Origin: Rhodothermales bacterium | GTDB taxonomy: Bacteria > Bacteroidota > Rhodothermia > Rhodothermales > JAHQVL01 | Reading direction: 5' to 3' | Assembly (NCBI GenBank): GCA_041391505.1 | Contig: JAWKNW010000028.1 | Location: 1 to 64,000, forward strand | Length of the DNA: 64,000 bases | Shown here: in pieces, positions 8,521 to 18,918 of the stretch | Position numbering within the stretch: the stretch's first letter is position 1 | How the letters are laid out: each line of letters starts with the position of its first letter | Position numbers and translations under genes: made by a program | The notes under the pieces: generated by a model | What the model was told of the DNA's origin: nothing | The model's input: only the letters and a program-made list of their open reading frames with translations | Database searches by the model: none

Positions 8521-9233
8521 ATGAGCAACACATCCCTGCTTGACGGGCGGATGCAATCCTTTTGGCACCATATGGTCATTCCGAATCCACTCTCTGCCAT
8601 CGCCAATCTCATCGAGAGCGTTGTCCAAAGGGAAGATGAAGCCCTTGAAGCACTTGTCGACAAAGGCATCTTCTTCATGCCCGAATCAGCCTTTGCCTTC
8701 GAAGTGGGCAACGAAATACTACGGCAAAGACACACACCCTTTTCGGCGACAACGCAATAACCTGGCATCGCGAAGAAGATGCCGGAAGTGGTGGCCCGAC
8801 CGACCTGATAATTGAGGTAGAAACGCAAAATCGATCGCAATCGAGTTCAAAATTGGCTGATCGGCGAGACATGTATCTCAAAGATGTCAAAAAGCTTCTG
8901 CTCTTAGATCCCGCTAAGTACGAACGACTGTTTTGCGCTGTGATCGACACCTATAGCTCAGTCGGCATTCGGGACGAACGCATAATCTGGCTTGAAGAAG
9001 CTGCGGGGACAGGGATGCGTCGTTTGAACACGTTTGTTGCAACGCCTACGCACTATAGCCGATACACCACCCCTATCAGTTATGTAGTATGTATTTGGCA
9101 AGTCGGCTTGAACTTAGATTGCGGCATTTCCCAGATACCGGCCACAGCGCCTATTGAAGACATATGCAAGGTGAACTGTTCGAAGAGCCCGAACCTTCAT
9201 CAAGATTCGACAGCATCGGCAAAAGCACCGTAG
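8521..9233 (+). pseudogene. Frameshifted conserved protein, possible PD-(D/E)xK-like nuclease
   Basis: The first half starts at 'MSNTSLLDGRMQSFWHHMVI' and runs to '...NEILRQRHTPF'. The protein continues in another frame as 'FGDNAITWHREEDAGSGGPT' then 'DLIIEVETQNRS'. The frames join at a TTTT run (8740-8743); one additional T would restore a ~237-residue protein. 'GPTDLIIEVE' resembles an acidic nuclease-fold core strand, but I cannot establish the family. The end overlaps the next gene by ~70 bp, so the true C-terminus may be shorter. It is the first plus-strand gene of the island and may belong to the operon that follows. Confidence 0.5.
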
Positions 9234-10015
9234 CCTACCGGGACGTCAAATCCATCCTCACGCCGGCCTCCGGGTTCGTAGGCGCCTACGACTACACCCT
9301 GAACCCCTACTCCGGCTGCACATTCGGCTGCGTACTGCTATGCAGCGTTCTTCGTCCGAAACAAGGAGAAACAGGATGGCTGGGGCAACTGGGTTACGGT
9401 AAGGAAAACGCCCTGCGTCTCCTGTCGAAAGAGCCACACGGCTCGCTCGATGGTAAGACCATCTACATGAGCAGCGTAACAGATCCCTATCAGCCCGTAG
9501 AGAAGAAGCTGGGACTGACCCGTTCGCTCCTCGAGTGGCTGGTGGCGCATCATGCCCCTCGACTCGTCATCCAGACCCGCAGCCCGCTCGTGACGCGGGA
9601 CATCGACCTCATCGCCCGGCTGCCGGCTTCGCAGATTAACATGACTGTGACGACAGACAGCGAAGAGGTTCGACAAATCTTCGAACCTCATTGTCCCTCT
9701 AATACAGTTCGGTTAAAGGCCATTCAAACCATTCAGCGTGCAGGATTGAATGGCTGCATCACGCTCACCCCGCTATTGCCGATTTCAGATCCGCATGCGT
9801 TCGCGCAGAACTTGTTAGAGACAGGCATCCAGAAATTCGTCGTGCAGCCCTTCCACGCCACGCGCGGCCGCTTTGTAGCCGGCACGCGAAATCAGGCGAT
9901 TGATATTACGCGACGGATGAACTGGAATCACGAGCGTTATCTCGAAGTGCTCAGCATCCTGAAACAGTACATACCGGATCTCGGCGAGGGCAAAGAAGGA
10001 TTTAAGCCCGTATGA
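9164..10015 (+). CDS. Rv2578c/SplB-like radical SAM protein with a damaged Fe-S motif
   Basis: 283 residues. Conserved family blocks are visible: 'LNPYSGCTFGC' at the radical-SAM site, 'KENALRLL', 'IYMSSVTDPYQPVEKK', 'LVIQTRSPLVTRDIDLI', 'VTTDSEEVRQIFEP', 'LTPLLPISDP' and 'YIPDLGEG'. The expected CxxxCxxC cluster ('GCTFGCVYCYAAFF') is altered. The current frame reads CTFGC-VLL-C (CxxxCxxxC) followed by ~22 non-homologous residues. The DNA at 9336-9401 still encodes 'CYAAFFVRNKEKQDGWGNW' and 'VTV' in another frame. A 2-nt loss (GTATAC to GTAC near 9333) and a 1-nt loss near 9401 would explain it. The stop overlaps the next start as ATGA (10012-10015). Confidence 0.8.
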   Translation: MQGELFEEPEPSSRFDSIGKSTVAYRDVKSILTPASGFVGAYDYTLNPYSGCTFGCVLLCSVLRPKQGETGWLGQLGYGKENALRLLSKEPHGSLDGKTIYMSSVTDPYQPVEKKLGLTRSLLEWLVAHHAPRLVIQTRSPLVTRDIDLIARLPASQINMTVTTDSEEVRQIFEPHCPSNTVRLKAIQTIQRAGLNGCITLTPLLPISDPHAFAQNLLETGIQKFVVQPFHATRGRFVAGTRNQAIDITRRMNWNHERYLEVLSILKQYIPDLGEGKEGFKPV

Positions 10016-12502
10016 ACGCTTCGCTATGGGATTGGATTAGTGACCAACAGCACATCCTAGAACAGATCATCGTAGATACCGCCCAGCAATTTCACCAGGA
10101 ACATCAAGGCGCTCCCAATTACGCCTTCCATCTACAACGGTCGCGCATCGAGTCCTACAATCTGGCACACGGCAAAGACCTCTGTTACGACACGCCGGCT
10201 GTGGGGTTTGTCTATAGCCTCTGGTATCAGCCGCGCCGGATTAATACATAGTCTCTGCCTGATCGCCGAGGCATTATCTGCGTCAGGTGGCCGAAGCGTA
10301 GACCTGTATGACCTCGGCTCAGGCCTGGGCGCCATGCAATGGGCATGCGGTCTGGTATATGCTGCAATGGCCGTGCATAAACAACCGTTACCCGATCTGA
10401 GGATCGTGAGTATCGACACAAGCCCTTTCATGGTGGAATACCAGCGCCGCTTGTGGAGCCACTTCACCGATCGATATCCCGTCTGCAAGAACATTCTGAA
10501 TGAGTATGAGCTCAATTCGTGGGTAAACCGGCGCAAGGAATACAATCCCGTCTGGATATCAGCCAGCTACCTGTTCGATCACTCCGACAAACAGGACCAG
10601 CTCGTGAAAGACTTTGTCGGACTGATCGACGCGTATCACCCCGAGCAGGTCTTCCTCGCAAGTTCAAACCAGCTGAACAAACAGCGGGCGGTCCTTCATG
10701 TAACCCAGCAGTTTACCCGATCAGGCTACGAACCCATCGACATTCTCGATGAGCAACTCTTTCATGGCGAAGCAGAACTATTGACGGCCGTAAGGGCCAA
10801 ACTAGACGAAAAGCTACGCGTCAATAAGCCAGTGCAGTGGTCGGAAATGGGCTTTTTTGGTACGGCGCTTATGCGGCAACAGTCCGGTCTTTCATTCGAC
10901 CGGGCCGCAAATCCCGACAAGCGCGTCGCCGGCATCGATCTGTTTAATCCCCCGATGATTGTGCGACGCGACATCGCGCTTGCCACGGATCAGATCGAGG
11001 CAGCCGTTCACAAAGAGCGTCCGGCCTTTATATTCGGCCCAGCCGGCTGCGGTAAAAGTGTCGTCATTACCGAGCGGATCAAAAATCTGGTTGAGTCGGC
11101 AAACTACGCCCCGTCATTTCGCATCCTTGTCACCACGTTCAACAAAGAGCTGATCAAGGCACTCCATGCCTGGCTAAAAAGCATCCTCGATCCGGAATTT
11201 TGCTCTACCCCAGGTAAAAATGGCTTTGACTACACCGAATACGAATTCTACTTTCGCGACAGCACCCAGGCGAACATCGTCCTGATGCACTTCGATATTC
11301 TCCCTACGCGTATTGGGAGGCTAAATGGGTCGGTAATGAATGAATCGGTGCGTACGCACATTATCGAGGGAATCATCGAAGAGATATGGACTGAAATCGA
11401 ACACGAAGGGCTCCGCATAGAAAACCCGGAACGGATCCTGAACGTCGACTTTGTCCGAGACGAGTACGACCGTGTGTTCTACGGTCAGTGGCTGCGCGAC
11501 GAGGCGGCGTACCTCGATGGAGCCCGTCCCGGCCGGCCGACACTGGTCCGCAATCAGGGTCCGAGACGGCTGGCCTGGCGATGCATCAGTCGGTTGCATC
11601 AGTGTGTGACTACGGCAGGGCGGACGCCCTTTATCAACAAGCGGATGTTATTCCGTGAGCAGCTCGAGAATGGGGATCACAACGATCTCTTCACCCACAT
11701 CTTTGTGGACGAATTCCAGGATTGTACGGCTTCCGATTTCCAGATCTTCTACCGACTCCTCACCGACCCGAACCACCTGGTTGTAGCCGGCGATCTGGCG
11801 CAGGCCTTACATCTCGGACGCTCAGCCAGTTTTCCGCGCCTGCCAGACTCCCACCAGCGCAACATCGAACGCAAAGAGCTCAAGGGTTCGTACCGGCTAC
11901 CTTTTCGAATTAGCGAGGCCTTGCTGGAGCTATCTGGCCGAATATACGACAAACGCAAACTCTGCGGCGACTCCCATGATGTCCGCATGCTGAACCCCTA
12001 CAAAGGATCGCCACCAGGTGCCCGGCCGATCATCATCTGGGCTCCCACGGTAGATGAACTGGCGAATAAAACCTGCGCGGCGATCGAGCGGTACCGTGTG
12101 TATGGTATCGATCGGGTCAAGGTGATGGAAACAGACAATTATTTCAGCACGGCGTTAAATCGCATGCTGGATATTAACGTTGGCGCTGATTCTGTGCTAC
12201 GTTTTAAAGGCCTGGAATGCACCTGCGTGGTCTGGTCGACACGCGTTCAAGTCCTCAACGATGAAGAGGCCGAAGAATTCGTCTATACGATTCTGACACG
12301 TACTTCAGGCATCCTGATTGTCGCACTGTGTCCGGAAACGCGGGATATATATAAACCGATTCTGAACACATTCGACCGCAACCGGCTCATCTTCTGGGAT
12401 GGGGTCTCCTGGAATCGGTTTAAGGATTTCTGTGTCGATCGAGAATTACACGATGACTATGAACCACAGACCGAGTTTGACGAGGAGTCTATACTGGCAT
12501 GA
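10012..12502 (+). CDS. Methyltransferase-like domain fused to UvrD/Rep-type SF1 helicase (frameshifted near the N-terminus)
   Basis: Translation starts at 10012, overlapping the radical-SAM stop (ATGA). The frame stops at 10249-10251, but homology-like sequence continues in the next frame to 12502, so a single indel near 10245 splits the gene. The N-terminal part has Rossmann methyltransferase motifs 'DLYDLGSGLGAMQ' and 'RIVSIDTSPFMVEY'. A full SF1A helicase core follows: Walker A 'GPAGCGKS' (~11036), 'VTTFNKEL', Walker B 'FVDEFQDCTASDFQ', motif III 'VVAGDLAQALHLGR', motif IV 'GSYRLPFRISEAL', 'LRFKGLECTCVVW' and motif VI-like 'VYTILTRTSGILIVAL'. It could be a DNA-translocating core of a defence complex. 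Methyl transfer is unproven. Confidence 0.75.
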
Positions 12503-12707
12503 TAATCCCAAATCCGTTTCGATTTCGGATATTGATGCCCGAATCGGAGATCGAATAATTCGCACCCGGCCTGTTCCGAAACGATATCAAGATAACACCT
12601 CATCCCCCCCGCCCCTCTTCAATTACGTTTTCGCCGGACCATTCTGGTCAACCACTAAACATGCCCTGACGCGCAGCGTGCAAGCCGCCAGAGCAGTAGA
12701 CGATTAG
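12499..12707 (+). CDS. Possible small coupled protein, frameshifted
   Basis: An ATG at 12499 overlaps the helicase stop as ATGA and reads 'MIIPNPFRFRILMPESEIE' before a stop. A second frame across the same gap reads 'IIRTRPVPKRYQDNTSSPPP' then 'LFNYVFAGPFW', and ends at TAG 12705-12707, whose G is the first base of the next gene's GTG. One indel near 12556 would join them into a ~69-residue protein linking both neighbours by overlapping start/stop. This is speculative: the gap could instead be non-coding. Confidence 0.3.
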
Positions 12708-15343
12708 TGTCTATGGATACCTCCGCACTCGAAGGTTTGCGCACGCAGCTCATCGCTTTACACGACCGTTTTTCACAGGCCGCCCATGTCTATCAACAGG
12801 CAGCGGACGTCTTTCGACAAGGGTTACTTCCCTCCATTCCTCCAGAATTGGAGATCAGGGAGTTGGGCTCGGTCCGGGAAAAGACCCTCGCTGTTCTATC
12901 CGAAGCGGGGTACCGAGTAGGACTGGAGCCCCTGCCGTACGACGGCTCGCTAACCCTAGCCGACGCCTATCTCGATCGCATCATACAGGCGATTCAGGCC
13001 CAGGAGAAGAAGCACCGACTGATCGCCGACGTGCGACGCGTTATCCAGGAAGTCCAGCCACTCAGGCATCGTAGAGAACAAGCCAAACTGTCATCCGTCG
13101 TTCAGGCAATCGCCCAACTCGAAGGCAAACTGACCGAGGAAGTCGACTTCGCCGAAGCTGAGGTCATGAAAGCGGCTGGCCCAATAGAGATGCTGGGGAA
13201 ATACGCGCGACATCGGCCCGGCCTTTCAGACGACGACTATGACGCGTGCCGGCGGCAAATCGAGGAGCATTTCGGGAGATGGCTACTGCGGGATATCGAT
13301 CGCGGCTGGATCGACACCGGGTCGCAAAACGGACAGGATACACATGAAACATCAGATGAAACCACGGCACATGACGACAGGCCAGAAGCACCTGACATTG
13401 GAATGCCGCCAACCGGAGAGACAAATGAAGAGAGCGACCACGGGACGCTAGACGAGACTGACGCCACGGCATCCAGGATCGGAACGTCAGATCCACCCGC
13501 CTCAGCGGTGAAGGATTCTCTTCATGATAATGAGACCACGATTGAGGATGAATCGCAGTCGATAGCCGACGAGAAAACGGAACGCATCGAAGAAGAAACG
13601 AACGATCTGGTTGACGAACATCAGCAAGAAACTGCCACAAATGCGGCCGAAAACTCCTCGCACCCCAGCGAGAGCATAATCTCGCAAGTCCCCACCGAAT
13701 CCCTTAAAGAGCACAGCGACTTGCCGCCAGAGGGCGGCACTCCGCAAACTACGTACAACAACGAAGCAGCCCCATCACACCCTGATTCTCCCCATTCGTT
13801 TGGACGCAATCTGGGCACACTTCCCTGGCGCCTACTCGCAAGCGACTTCCCCGGTCTTGCTTATTATGCCAGCATGGCTTTCGAAACGGAGGGTGTCGAT
13901 GCTGAATATCCGCCGGCGTGGCTCATTCGTGCAGCAACCTTTGGGCCTTTCGTCGATCTGAGCGATGATTTCAAAAACATGGTACAGGAGGATCTGTCTC
14001 ACTTCGATGCCGGAGATGAAAGACACCGGGCCACCGAATTCAATCTTCTCCTGGCTACGGCGACCATCGCACCGGCCTTGTTCGCTCCAAATCTGACAAA
14101 TGCCCCTTCTTATCTCTCGCATGTCGAAGCGCCTGGTGGTATGGAGGCGCTAAACAATTGCCTGCATGAACTCAAGAAATACAGTTCATTCAGGCTGCCG
14201 CTCGACCCTTCCCGCCTTGCGACAGATATCTATCGTATTCGCGATTGCGATCCACTCGTCGTAAGAGCCAGTGAGTGGAAACGACACGCTTTGGAGCTGA
14301 CCATCAAATATCAGGGAGCAACCAGAATCTGGAAGTCCTGGCTGCGGAGCGACGGTCCTATCACGCGACTGATCGATGCGATTATCCAGAACAGACAGAC
14401 GGAAGCGGAGGACATTAGTGCACTGGTCTACACGTTTGGCGCACCAAAGGAAGTAGCTCGCGAGATCGACGCACTCGTCAAGCCGACTCAGGAAATCATA
14501 GGTCAGGCACGTCAACAATTAATTGCCAAAGCGCGTGAGGCTGCCGAATTAGGTGAAGAGTGGCTTGCATGGCTCGGGTCCCAATCAACTTCTACTGCCA
14601 GAGAAGACGAACGTCTGGATGAGTTACGCGCCTCGTTAACCGAATATTTGCCACTGGCAATAGAGGAGCTCAAAGAACTCGTTCAAGCCCAACCAAACAG
14701 TGTGGCAGCGATAGCAGGCACCTTACTGGCAGATGCCTTGGGTGTCATGAATGCGCGATTATTCGGGAGCATAGACATTCCAACAGACTCGGTCATCGCC
14801 CACTTCTTTGGCCCGATCACACGCCTGGATATTGCGCTCGACAGCGATGGCCGGCCCAGATGCAGTCAACCTGGCCAGCTTCTCAATGTCAAAGAGATCA
14901 TTCGAAAACTATTGGACGCTGCCCGGCTAGGCCTCCCGAGTTGGGAGGATGCCTTCCAAAATTTTGTAAAGAAGGAAGATCATAACAGCAGTCAACATTT
15001 GATTGATTTCGCTCGATTGTCCGGCAAGATCGAGATGGCCGCCCGCTTTGAGAGTGAACGCGAGCAGGCACTTAGCATGTCTCGACGGCAATTGCTAGAA
15101 CGTGCAAAAGACACCCATTTAAAGCTAGAGCGCTCATTTGCATACGGCGTAATTCCGGCTGAAGAACGTGACCGACTCCGCAGTCTCGTGTCCGATATCC
15201 AACGCTCCAGCCCTGCGCTACTGCGTTTTGACCAGCACCATTCCGATCTGAACGCGGCGGAAGAGACCATTCGGGCTTACAACAACCGGGCTATCAACGC
15301 GGTTTCGACTACGACTGAACGAGTTGGAATCCACACTGGATGA
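12707..15343 (+). CDS. Large helical protein with acidic linker, unknown function
   Basis: 878 residues from GTG 12707 (or ATG 12713). Residues 1-~195 are predicted helical with coiled-coil character ('LEGLRTQLIALHDRFSQAAH', 'LSSVVQAIAQLEGKL'). Residues ~200-365 form a long Asp/Glu/Thr/Ser-rich low-complexity linker. Residues ~370-860 are again alpha-helical ('FGRNLGTLPWRLLASDFPGL', 'LAYYASMAFETEG') without any catalytic motif I recognise. The C-terminal heptads continue in another frame into the next gene (overlap 15324-15343). The two may be halves of one ~1,850-residue polypeptide. The start is coupled to the upstream ORF via TAGTG. Confidence 0.7.
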   Translation: MSMDTSALEGLRTQLIALHDRFSQAAHVYQQAADVFRQGLLPSIPPELEIRELGSVREKTLAVLSEAGYRVGLEPLPYDGSLTLADAYLDRIIQAIQAQEKKHRLIADVRRVIQEVQPLRHRREQAKLSSVVQAIAQLEGKLTEEVDFAEAEVMKAAGPIEMLGKYARHRPGLSDDDYDACRRQIEEHFGRWLLRDIDRGWIDTGSQNGQDTHETSDETTAHDDRPEAPDIGMPPTGETNEESDHGTLDETDATASRIGTSDPPASAVKDSLHDNETTIEDESQSIADEKTERIEEETNDLVDEHQQETATNAAENSSHPSESIISQVPTESLKEHSDLPPEGGTPQTTYNNEAAPSHPDSPHSFGRNLGTLPWRLLASDFPGLAYYASMAFETEGVDAEYPPAWLIRAATFGPFVDLSDDFKNMVQEDLSHFDAGDERHRATEFNLLLATATIAPALFAPNLTNAPSYLSHVEAPGGMEALNNCLHELKKYSSFRLPLDPSRLATDIYRIRDCDPLVVRASEWKRHALELTIKYQGATRIWKSWLRSDGPITRLIDAIIQNRQTEAEDISALVYTFGAPKEVAREIDALVKPTQEIIGQARQQLIAKAREAAELGEEWLAWLGSQSTSTAREDERLDELRASLTEYLPLAIEELKELVQAQPNSVAAIAGTLLADALGVMNARLFGSIDIPTDSVIAHFFGPITRLDIALDSDGRPRCSQPGQLLNVKEIIRKLLDAARLGLPSWEDAFQNFVKKEDHNSSQHLIDFARLSGKIEMAARFESEREQALSMSRRQLLERAKDTHLKLERSFAYGVIPAEERDRLRSLVSDIQRSSPALLRFDQHHSDLNAAEETIRAYNNRAINAVSTTTERVGIHTG

Positions 15344-18248
15344 AACGACCAGGCGTCGCATGGAGGACATCCTGACCCTTGGCGACCTCCACACCGCAAA
15401 CGATTATATCGAACGGCTGTCCCAAGGAGAGGCTCTACCGGATTCAAATTACCAAACGGCGTTTGATAGCTTTTTCCCGGAGCAGGTCGATTTGATTTAC
15501 GACTGCCTAGATCGAGAGCGCCCCATCTGGGCTCATTTCATCGAAAGGATCCGTAAAGGCAAAACGCCGGACGGCCAGACTGCGCGTATCGCACACCTGG
15601 AATTTGGTGCACAGGCGGAAGCCCAAAGAGATACACTGGCAGACAGCATCGAGGCATGGTTTGACCTGAAGCAACGTCGTGTCGATTCGGACCCTGACGC
15701 TATTCGTATCCTCACTGAACTAGGCTTCAGCATCAGACAACTGGAAACAGTCTGTGATCAACAGCGGACGTACATCACGTTTGAAGCAGACGTCCCGCAC
15801 CCTTCCCGTGTTCTCATTCCGGCGTTTGGGTCTGATTTTCAAGGGCGGTATCGCGTGTTATGCGTGTGGGATTCGCCCGATGAAGAAGAGTTGCTCGATC
15901 ATCTCGCAAACATTGACTACGGACACGCCCTCCTCGTCTTCTACTTTGGGACCCTCTCGGTTTTGGCCCGGCGGAGGCTCGCACACCTGTGTCGTCAGAG
16001 ACGCCACCAAAAGGGAAGCAAGGCCATAGTTATTGACGACATTCTTTTCCTCTATGTGATGTCACATCCAAGGGGCATTCGCATGAGAACGCTATTCGAG
16101 TGCGGACTTCCATTTACCGTCAGTGAACCGTACAACGCTCAGTCCAGCCACGTAGCGACCGAGATGTTCTATGGGCGTGAGCGTGAACTCGAACGCATCT
16201 TCAATCCAAAGGATACAAGCCTGATTTACGGAGGTCGACAGCTTGGCAAAACAGCCCTGCTCCATTATGCTGCAAGTCAGTTTAACCAGCATCCTAAACG
16301 ACACGCCTGTTACATCGATCTGAACGCAAATCTGGTAGGCATAACACAAAAACCGAGTTATGTATGGCGCCTGATTACAGAATCCTTGATCGACGAGGGT
16401 GTTCTTGAGGATACCGTACCTGTCAGCGTACGTCCGGACAAACTCAATGATCTCATCAGCACATGGTTGAGCGAAGACACCGAACGGCGCATCCTGATCC
16501 TGCTCGATGAAGCGGATCGTTTCTTCGAATTTGATAGCCAGCAACACTACGCTCAAACCCAACAGCTAAAAGGTTTGATGGAGAGTACCGAGCGTCGCTT
16601 CAAAGTGGTGTTCGCAGGCCTTCACAATGTATACCGTAGCTCTCGCGACCCCAATCAGCCTCTGCACCACTTGCAGGAACCCATTTGCATCGGTCCCCTG
16701 CTTGTCGAAACGGAGAAAAAAGCTGCGGCCGCGCTCGTGGAGCAACCTCTCAAGGCGCTCGGCTATCGTTTCGAGTCACCGGATCTCGTATCGCTTATTC
16801 TCTCCCAAACCAATTATTACCCCAGTCTGATTCAGCTCTACTGTCAGCAACTATTGAAGGACCTTGGAGAATCGACCCATGTCCGTTTCGATCCCAGACT
16901 GACTCCTCCCTACTTGATCACGTCCCAACAAATACGGCATTCATATGAGCAGCATGATCTGTTCATGCGGATCCGAAAGAAGTTCGAGCTTACGATAGAA
17001 TTGGATGAGCGGTATGCTATCATCGCGAACAGTATTGCACTCGCCATACTGGAAGGTGACAAGAATGGAGATGACGTAACTGGCTTCGCCGTCGATTGGA
17101 TCAAGGATGCATGTATTGGGTGGTGGGAGTTGGGTTTCCGAGGCAGTGCAGATGAAGAAGACGTCCGTACCCTGGTTGAAGAGATGGTCGGACTCGGGGT
17201 TCTCCGTCGAATCGCCGTAAAAGGTGAGAACCGTGTGCAAAGATACACACTACGCAGCCCAAACGTTTTGACCTTGCTAGGAACGAGGGAGGAAATCGAA
17301 CAAGCGTTGTTGAAAGAGCGACGACCACGTCCAACGAATGACCCGATCACGTTCCGGAGTCCTTGCGATGATGGTCTCCTGGCACCGTTGACGGCGCAGC
17401 AGAGCAACAACCTCGTGATGCCGGAGAACGGCATCACGCTCATCTTTGGGACGATCGCCTCATCGATCCATCGGGTGGCCGACTATCTTCAAAGTCGTGC
17501 GATGGACGCAGATGTGCGTGTGTTCACGGCCGGCACCGAAACCACAGCGTTCGTAAACTGGCTGGAAGAAAATACAAGTTCACATAGAAAAGCCGGCGTC
17601 ACCTTGCTCGTTGTGCCAGAATCGATCCCATGGTCATCTCATTGGATCGAGATGGCAGAGGGACGTATCGCATCACTAAGCTCTTCCAGGGCATTTGTTC
17701 GCGTTGTTTTTCTTGGTGACGCCGATACGGCCATGCGTTTCACGCGGGAGCACGAAAAGCGCCTTCCCCAGATAGAAACACTTCAAGTACAGATCATTAC
17801 CCTCACGCCCTGGCATGCAAATGCGCTTTACCTCTGGCTTGATCAGATGGAACCTTCTGTTGACGAAGCCATGGCCAAACACATCAGCCATGCAACAGCC
17901 AATTGGCCGTTCCTGCTCGATCATCTCCGTGGGATCGTGCAAACGGGTACCATGTCGTGGCCACCAGTACTCGCGCAGTTTACTCGGCTACTCCAAGATA
18001 ACAAGTCGGAATTCTTACGTGCGTTCGGATTGACCGATGAATATCAGCGCAATATCCTTGCAGCGATTGCAGCTTGGGATGGCCTGGATGGCATTTTTAA
18101 GGACGACCTCCTTGACTTGCTCCATGAGGAATATCAGGAACCGTTGATTCGGGACGTCTTGCGATGGGCCGGCTCACTTTCCTTGACGGTGCGCAAAGAG
18201 GGACGCATTTGCCTCACACCCCCTCTGCAGGAGCTTTTGCGGCCATGA
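15324..18248 (+). CDS. AAA/STAND-like ATPase with winged-helix region
   Basis: 974 residues from TTG 15324, or ~962 from ATG 15360. The N-terminal ~280 residues include coiled coil and an alpha/beta region. The ATPase core opens with 'MFYGRERELERIF', Walker A 'GGRQLGKT' (~303-310) and Walker B 'LILLDEADRFF' (~391-401), plus a sensor-like 'KVVFAGLHNVYRSS', as in archaeal-type AAA/MNS ATPases. A winged-helix-like segment follows ('LVEEMVGLGVLRRIAVKG', 'RYTLRSPNV'), then ~330 residues of unknown fold. It overlaps the upstream gene by 20 bp and its TGA overlaps the next ATG (ATGA, 18245-18248). It is probably the signalling or remodelling ATPase of the island's complex. Confidence 0.8.
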   Translation: MESTLDETTRRRMEDILTLGDLHTANDYIERLSQGEALPDSNYQTAFDSFFPEQVDLIYDCLDRERPIWAHFIERIRKGKTPDGQTARIAHLEFGAQAEAQRDTLADSIEAWFDLKQRRVDSDPDAIRILTELGFSIRQLETVCDQQRTYITFEADVPHPSRVLIPAFGSDFQGRYRVLCVWDSPDEEELLDHLANIDYGHALLVFYFGTLSVLARRRLAHLCRQRRHQKGSKAIVIDDILFLYVMSHPRGIRMRTLFECGLPFTVSEPYNAQSSHVATEMFYGRERELERIFNPKDTSLIYGGRQLGKTALLHYAASQFNQHPKRHACYIDLNANLVGITQKPSYVWRLITESLIDEGVLEDTVPVSVRPDKLNDLISTWLSEDTERRILILLDEADRFFEFDSQQHYAQTQQLKGLMESTERRFKVVFAGLHNVYRSSRDPNQPLHHLQEPICIGPLLVETEKKAAAALVEQPLKALGYRFESPDLVSLILSQTNYYPSLIQLYCQQLLKDLGESTHVRFDPRLTPPYLITSQQIRHSYEQHDLFMRIRKKFELTIELDERYAIIANSIALAILEGDKNGDDVTGFAVDWIKDACIGWWELGFRGSADEEDVRTLVEEMVGLGVLRRIAVKGENRVQRYTLRSPNVLTLLGTREEIEQALLKERRPRPTNDPITFRSPCDDGLLAPLTAQQSNNLVMPENGITLIFGTIASSIHRVADYLQSRAMDADVRVFTAGTETTAFVNWLEENTSSHRKAGVTLLVVPESIPWSSHWIEMAEGRIASLSSSRAFVRVVFLGDADTAMRFTREHEKRLPQIETLQVQIITLTPWHANALYLWLDQMEPSVDEAMAKHISHATANWPFLLDHLRGIVQTGTMSWPPVLAQFTRLLQDNKSEFLRAFGLTDEYQRNILAAIAAWDGLDGIFKDDLLDLLHEEYQEPLIRDVLRWAGSLSLTVRKEGRICLTPPLQELLRP

Positions 18249-18916
18249 ATAAACTCTGGTGGTCATTGCCCTCGCCGGCGACATTCATTGAGGAAGTTGT
18301 GTCCCAAATCCGACGAGGTAATAATACCGTACTCGCACTTCCAGATCATCTTCCACCTGGTATTGAGTTCGCTTGTCGCGCGCCGCTAGGACTGGATTGG
18401 GCCTGGGAACACGTGGAAGCCAGGCCGATCGACGCTCCTCAACGCCACATTCAATCTCAATACCTGAGTGGGAATGATGTTGCGCCAAAACATATAGCCG
18501 AAAAGCTGGCCACAAGCCGTACCCATCGGAATCACATCTTTTGGCTGCATCTCACAGACCCTTCGGATTGGCTTAACTGGGTAGATTTTGTCGAGGAGTA
18601 CAGTTTAGTGCGAGAAAGTCAGGGCGTACGTAGTGCTGCCCAGTTTGTGATTATTCTCCAGGGTGAAGCGGCTCGCAAGCTACCATCTGAAGCATCGGGC
18701 ATCGTCGTCAGAAAGTGGCGAAATGTAATTTCCTCCGTCGATGCACTTTTGCATGCCACCCATCTTTATCCGAAGAAAGGACCGTATGACATCCAGGATC
18801 AATTAAATATAGCCTTATGTGCCTCAGTCGCCATGTGGGACCCTGATCTCGCGAAAACGATCATGGGTGATCTCGACGATTTTTTAAAGATCCATCCACC
18901 ATACTTCGACATTTAA
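18245..18916 (+). CDS. Operon protein of unknown function, P-loop-like without Walker A
   Basis: 223 residues from the ATG that overlaps the ATPase stop (ATGA). It begins 'MNKLWWSLPSPATFIEEVV' then 'RRGNNTVLALPDHLPPGIEF', where a P-loop would be expected, but the GK[S/T] is absent. Further alpha/beta pattern includes 'NHIFWLHLTDPSDWLNWVDF' and 'AQFVIILQGEAARKL'. After 'DDFLKIHPPYFDI' the frame stops, while downstream DNA continues in another frame with a HEPN-like helical domain, so this is probably the N-terminal two thirds of a longer protein. A degenerate ATPase or adaptor role is possible. Confidence 0.6.
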   Translation: MNKLWWSLPSPATFIEEVVSQIRRGNNTVLALPDHLPPGIEFACRAPLGLDWAWEHVEARPIDAPQRHIQSQYLSGNDVAPKHIAEKLATSRTHRNHIFWLHLTDPSDWLNWVDFVEEYSLVRESQGVRSAAQFVIILQGEAARKLPSEASGIVVRKWRNVISSVDALLHATHLYPKKGPYDIQDQLNIALCASVAMWDPDLAKTIMGDLDDFLKIHPPYFDI

Positions 18917-18918
18917 AC

